The position numbers and the translations under genes were made by a program. A stretch of DNA of 5,840 nt from Planctomycetota bacterium (GTDB lineage Bacteria > Planctomycetota > UBA11346), in the NCBI GenBank assembly GCA_947470885.1, contig CANIXE010000159.1:1-5840 (forward strand). Direction: 5' to 3'. This document shows positions 4,932 through 5,840 of the stretch, piece by piece (position 1 is the stretch's first letter; each line of letters starts with the position of its first letter). The notes beneath the pieces are model-generated. The model made no database searches and was not told where the DNA came from. It saw only the letters and a list, made by a program, of their open reading frames with translations.

Positions 4932-5840
4932 GGGCAGCCTCCGGCGGTGAGTTCGGCGGTGATGCGGACTTGGGCGGCGATGGGCAGTCCTTCGGCCAAT
5001 GGCCGAAGCAAGCGGTCGATGGCGGTAACGGCGGCAGTGAATCGGCGCTCCCAGCTTCCACTGAGTTGCACGTACGGTCGTTGATACCGCTCCAGGGTGT
5101 CCCGGCAGCGCCGAAGGAATTCCTCCCGACGGTGGGGCATGTCCCGTTGGCCATCATCGACCCAGGGGACGTCGATATCGCAGAGCAGGTATAGGTCATG
5201 GCTGCGCTGGCGGGCCAGATCCTGGATCCACCCGGGGGTCTCGCCGAAATAGACCTCATTCCAGATGGTGGTGGTCAAGGTGTCGGTGTCGCAGATCAGA
5301 ACCCGTTCCGCCTGACGGGCGAGGGCGTCCTCGCTGGCGGCCTGGCCCAGGGCGATCAGGGCGATATCCCGGGGTTGGCAGCGCCCGCCGAAGGCATCCA
5401 GATGGCCCCGGGCCCACTCGGGAACCCACACCGTCCGGTAATGTTCGGCCAGGCGCCGGGCGAGGGTGGTCTTACCGGTGCTTTCCGGGCCGAACACCAC
5501 CACCCGGCGGCAATACCACGGACGCACCGCCCCGGGGAGATGCCGCCAATGGGTGTAGGGATCCCCACGGATCGCCGTCCCGGACACCGGCACGCCGTCC
5601 CGTCGCCGATCCACCACCATATGTTCCGCCCCGACCCGTCGGGCGAGTTCCGGTCCATAGTCCTCACTGGTGAAGACCACATCGATGGGTTCGGGAACCG
5701 CCCGGTGAATCACCGGTAGCCACAAATCCCAGAAGCGGGGATGCAATTCCGGGGCCGCCGGCAGGTCGTCGGGGACATGCACCACATCACAATCCGGCAG
5801 CAGGTTCCGCATCCACGCGTGGCGGCAGACCCCGGGGATC
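4928..5840 (-). CDS. nadR: NadR-type NMN adenylyltransferase / ribosylnicotinamide kinase (5' end outside the window)
   Basis: Bifunctional NAD-salvage protein. The open frame continues upstream of the Met at 5812 to the edge (IPGVCRHAW before the Met) with no stop, so the true start lies beyond 5840. Residues are counted from that Met. The first part is the C-terminal half of the NMN adenylyltransferase domain: VVFTSEDYGPELARRVGAEH (45-64) and the VSGTAIRGDPYTHW motif (76-89), which is the ISxTxxR-type nucleotide-binding signature. The kinase domain follows from about 103, with Walker A GPESTGKTT (108-116), VPEWARGHLD (130-139) and the acidic VLICDTDTLTT strand (171-181). It phosphorylates nicotinamide riboside to NMN and then adenylates NMN to NAD. 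The missing part should include the N-terminal Rossmann strand with its (H/T)xGH motif. Whether it also carries the helix-turn-helix domain of enterobacterial NadR cannot be seen. The stop shares ATGA with the Nudix start, making this the first visible gene of a three-gene operon. Confidence 0.93.
   Translation of the reverse strand, partial: IPGVCRHAWMRNLLPDCDVVHVPDDLPAAPELHPRFWDLWLPVIHRAVPEPIDVVFTSEDYGPELARRVGAEHMVVDRRRDGVPVSGTAIRGDPYTHWRHLPGAVRPWYCRRVVVFGPESTGKTTLARRLAEHYRTVWVPEWARGHLDAFGGRCQPRDIALIALGQAASEDALARQAERVLICDTDTLTTTIWNEVYFGETPGWIQDLARQRSHDLYLLCDIDVPWVDDGQRDMPHRREEFLRRCRDTLERYQRPYVQLSGSWERRFTAAVTAIDRLLRPLAEGLPIAAQVRITAELTAGGCP
4938..4942 (-). promoter_or_regulatory. Ribosome binding site of the Nudix gene
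   Basis: On the minus strand a full GGAGG lies inside the 3' end of the nadR-like gene, 6 bases before the Nudix ATG. It fixes that start. It also shows that the Nudix protein can be translated by fresh initiation as well as by coupling. No comparable site precedes the glycohydrolase, which probably depends on coupling alone. Confidence 0.75.

Noticed and set aside
3379..5840. Anti-phage or counter-defence NAD reconstitution system
   Set aside because: The gene set touches NAD and ADP-ribose metabolism, but no known defence effector, toxin, phage gene or Nampt/Adps-type enzyme is present. Ordinary NAD salvage and ADP-ribose turnover explain it; the defence idea remains speculation.

Overview
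The window is high-GC bacterial DNA (roughly 65% by eye) with tightly packed genes and strong G/C bias at third codon positions. This fits a proteobacterium, but nothing here fixes the taxon. No rRNA, tRNA, CRISPR array, insertion sequence or phage gene is visible.

Layout from left to right: (1) the first 14 codons or so of a minus-strand gene running off the left edge (1-41). (2) A 436-base non-coding stretch (42-477), less GC-rich in its right half, with a strong hairpin, a short 13-base tandem repeat and an A/T-rich spot readable as a weak terminator or as a promoter. (3) An AraC-family regulator on the minus strand (478-1281). (4) A 74-base divergent promoter region with a direct repeat suited to an AraC-type regulator. 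(5) A plus-strand pair overlapping by 7 bases: a phytanoyl-CoA-dioxygenase-like Fe(II)/2-oxoglutarate oxygenase (1356-2360) and a xylose-isomerase-like TIM-barrel protein (2354-3235). (6) A 143-base convergent gap (3236-3378) in which I see no clear terminator or gene. (7) A minus-strand operon whose 5' end lies beyond the right edge: NadR-type NMN adenylyltransferase/ribosylnicotinamide kinase (4928 to the edge), a Nudix hydrolase of ADP-ribose pyrophosphatase type (4419-4931) and an ADP-ribosylglycohydrolase (3379-4422). Each neighbouring pair is joined by a 4-base ATGA stop/start overlap.

There are two functional units. The right-hand operon makes sense as an NAD/ADP-ribose cycle: the glycohydrolase frees ADP-ribose from modified targets, the Nudix enzyme splits it to AMP and ribose 5-phosphate, and NadR rebuilds NAD from nicotinamide riboside or NMN. 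The left-hand unit looks like a small inducible pathway. An AraC regulator is transcribed away from an oxygenase and a sugar isomerase/epimerase-like enzyme, both with complete sets of predicted metal ligands. Their common substrate is unknown and is the most open question in the window.
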